A DNA stretch of 64,000 nucleotides from Proteobacteria bacterium ST_bin11 (GTDB taxonomy: Bacteria > Pseudomonadota > Gammaproteobacteria > Methylococcales > Methylomonadaceae): NCBI GenBank assembly GCA_002083615.1, contig MSXO01000020.1, positions 62,001 to 126,000 on the forward strand. Direction: 5' to 3'. The number at the start of each line of letters is the position of its first letter. The first letter of the stretch is position 1. Both the position numbers and the translations under genes were made by a program. Shown in pieces: positions 62,967 to 64,000 of the stretch. The notes below the pieces were generated by a model. The model had not been told where the DNA came from and ran no database searches. It saw only the letters and a list, made by a program, of their open reading frames with translations.

Positions 62967-63934
62967 TGAGTATTGTCCTTAACGATTTGCTTAGAGAAGG
63001 GGTGATTGCTCATCAGTCCGGTAATCTGGCCGAGGCGGCACGTTTGTATCGGGCGGCGCTGGAGTTGGACGCTGACAATGCCAGTGCGCATAACAATCTG
63101 GGCTTTTTACTGGCTCAGCGGCAAGAGTGGGCGGAGGCCTTGGTGCATTTGCGTACCGCGTTGCGCTTGAAGCCGACTATGGCGATGGCGCATTGCAATC
63201 TCGGTCAGGTGCTGGTGAATACCGGACATGCCAACGAGGGCCTGGCGCATCTGCAACAGGCCACGGCGTGCGATCCGGATAACGTCAAGGTCTGGGACAA
63301 TCTGGCGCGGATTAGAGTGCTATTGGGCGATTTTGAGGGAGGCGAATACGCGGCGATTCGGGCCTTGAAACTGCAACCCAACGCGCCGCAGCTGCATACC
63401 CGTTTAGGTATCGCCGTGGCCGCTCAGCAACGGTTGCCCGAAGCCTTGCAGCATTATCAGCAAGCCTTGGCATTGGACAACAAGCATCAAGAAGCCTGGG
63501 CGCAATTGGGTATTACCTGTTTTCTGCGTAACGATCTGGGCAGCGCCCGCGACGCGTTGGAAACCGCACTGGCGCTGAATCCCGACGACAACAACGCCTT
63601 GCGGCATCTGGCCTTGGTGAACTTGAGTCTGGGTAACCGCGATGTCGCCATCGCCCAGTTCGAGCATCTGCTGGAACATAATTCGGGCGATGACGAATCC
63701 CGTCTGGATTTGGCGGTGGTTTTGTTATCCGGCCAGCATACGGCGGCGGCGTTGGAACAACTGGAGTCGATAAACGAGGCTGTACGCGCGTCCAGCAAGT
63801 ATCAGTTCTATTTGGCTTTGGCCTTGCAACAAAACGGCGAACAGGAATCCGGCGCGCAATTGCTGCAGCAACTGGCCGATTTGCCGGATGACACCTACGG
63901 GGTTAAGGCGCGCAAGATCTTGTTGGTGAGTTGA
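62966..63934 (+). CDS. TPR-repeat protein
   Basis: 322 residues, almost entirely tetratricopeptide repeats of 34 residues, about eight to nine units: for example NLAEAARLYRAALELDADNA, SAHNNLGFLLAQRQEWAEAL, PEALQHYQQALALDNKHQEA. No signal peptide or membrane segment. The start overlaps the DUF4157 stop by one base (TAATG), so it is made with it. A chaperone, adaptor or immunity-related role for the DUF4157 protein is a reasonable guess from this coupling, not shown by the sequence. Likely the last gene of the cluster in this window. Confidence 0.9.
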   Translation: MSIVLNDLLREGVIAHQSGNLAEAARLYRAALELDADNASAHNNLGFLLAQRQEWAEALVHLRTALRLKPTMAMAHCNLGQVLVNTGHANEGLAHLQQATACDPDNVKVWDNLARIRVLLGDFEGGEYAAIRALKLQPNAPQLHTRLGIAVAAQQRLPEALQHYQQALALDNKHQEAWAQLGITCFLRNDLGSARDALETALALNPDDNNALRHLALVNLSLGNRDVAIAQFEHLLEHNSGDDESRLDLAVVLLSGQHTAAALEQLESINEAVRASSKYQFYLALALQQNGEQESGAQLLQQLADLPDDTYGVKARKILLVS

Positions 63935-64000
63935 GTTTAGTGAGGCGAGAAGGGGCTAAGTTCGATCCGAGGGATGTCGAGTATTAAAGGGTTTGACAAA

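Noticed and set aside
1..64000. CRISPR array
   Set aside because: No regularly spaced direct repeats of CRISPR type were seen; the REP copies are irregular and lack spacers.

Overview
The window looks like chromosomal DNA of a gammaproteobacterium. A methanotroph or methylotroph of the Methylomonas type is my guess. That is inference from the gene mix (VPLP-type PEP-CTERM proteins, a moaB/psiE/pepN/his block, abundant small intergenic repeats), not from a marker gene. No rRNA, no mobile-element integrase and no CRISPR array was seen.

Layout. 1-7.4 kb: the 3' part of a hybrid histidine kinase, a GST, glutamate racemase (murI), a membrane-anchored J-domain protein, a small W-x-YD-x-YFLAQL protein and a fatty acid desaturase. 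7.7-17.1 kb: a probable island made of a YceK-like lipoprotein and a complete type I restriction-modification system (hsdM, hsdS, hsdR). A REP-associated transposase with its REP repeats and a frameshifted DUF2442 gene lie between hsdS and hsdR. The stretch is bounded by an intact tRNA-Thr(CGT) and, 9.3 kb away in the same orientation, a copy of a tRNA 3' half. 17.1-24.5 kb: a minus-strand run moaB, DUF423, psiE-like, pepN, hisB, hisH, hisA, hisF, hisI, ending at the tRNA-Thr. 24.6-31.7 kb: assorted single genes (AI-2E family transporter, Rieske-type ferredoxin, CBS protein, YgjP-like metallopeptidase, DUF5710, sterol desaturase-like, TIGR04283-like glycosyltransferase, a PEP-CTERM protein), two short ORFs that standard calling would miss, and decayed genes, including a radical SAM remnant.

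32.5-63.9 kb: one co-directional gene cluster for an extracellular contractile injection system (eCIS, related to PVC/Afp/MAC). In order: DUF4255/Pvc16-type cap protein, an unknown protein, sheath, tube, second sheath-like protein, second tube, a Pvc7-like CIS tube/LysM-type protein broken by two 1-bp insertions, a 55-aa DUF5908/Pvc6-like protein, gpD/VgrG-like hub, gpV/gp5-like spike, a 554-aa unknown with a C-terminal membrane segment, gp25, baseplate J, a gpI-like tail protein, three proteins of 300, 563 and 1224 aa sharing one N-terminal module, a tape-measure-like protein, a Pvc15-type AAA+ ATPase, a 1238-aa DUF4157 protein carrying an HNH-like motif (candidate cargo), and a TPR protein.

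The structural genes should build a contractile sheath and tube on a baseplate. The AAA+ ATPase is expected to act in assembly or cargo handling, and the DUF4157 protein is the best candidate for the delivered toxin. Two copies of a hairpin-rich repeat lie in the only large gaps of the cluster. The least explained parts are the three-member module family, the 554-aa membrane protein, and the domain make-up of the DUF4157 protein.
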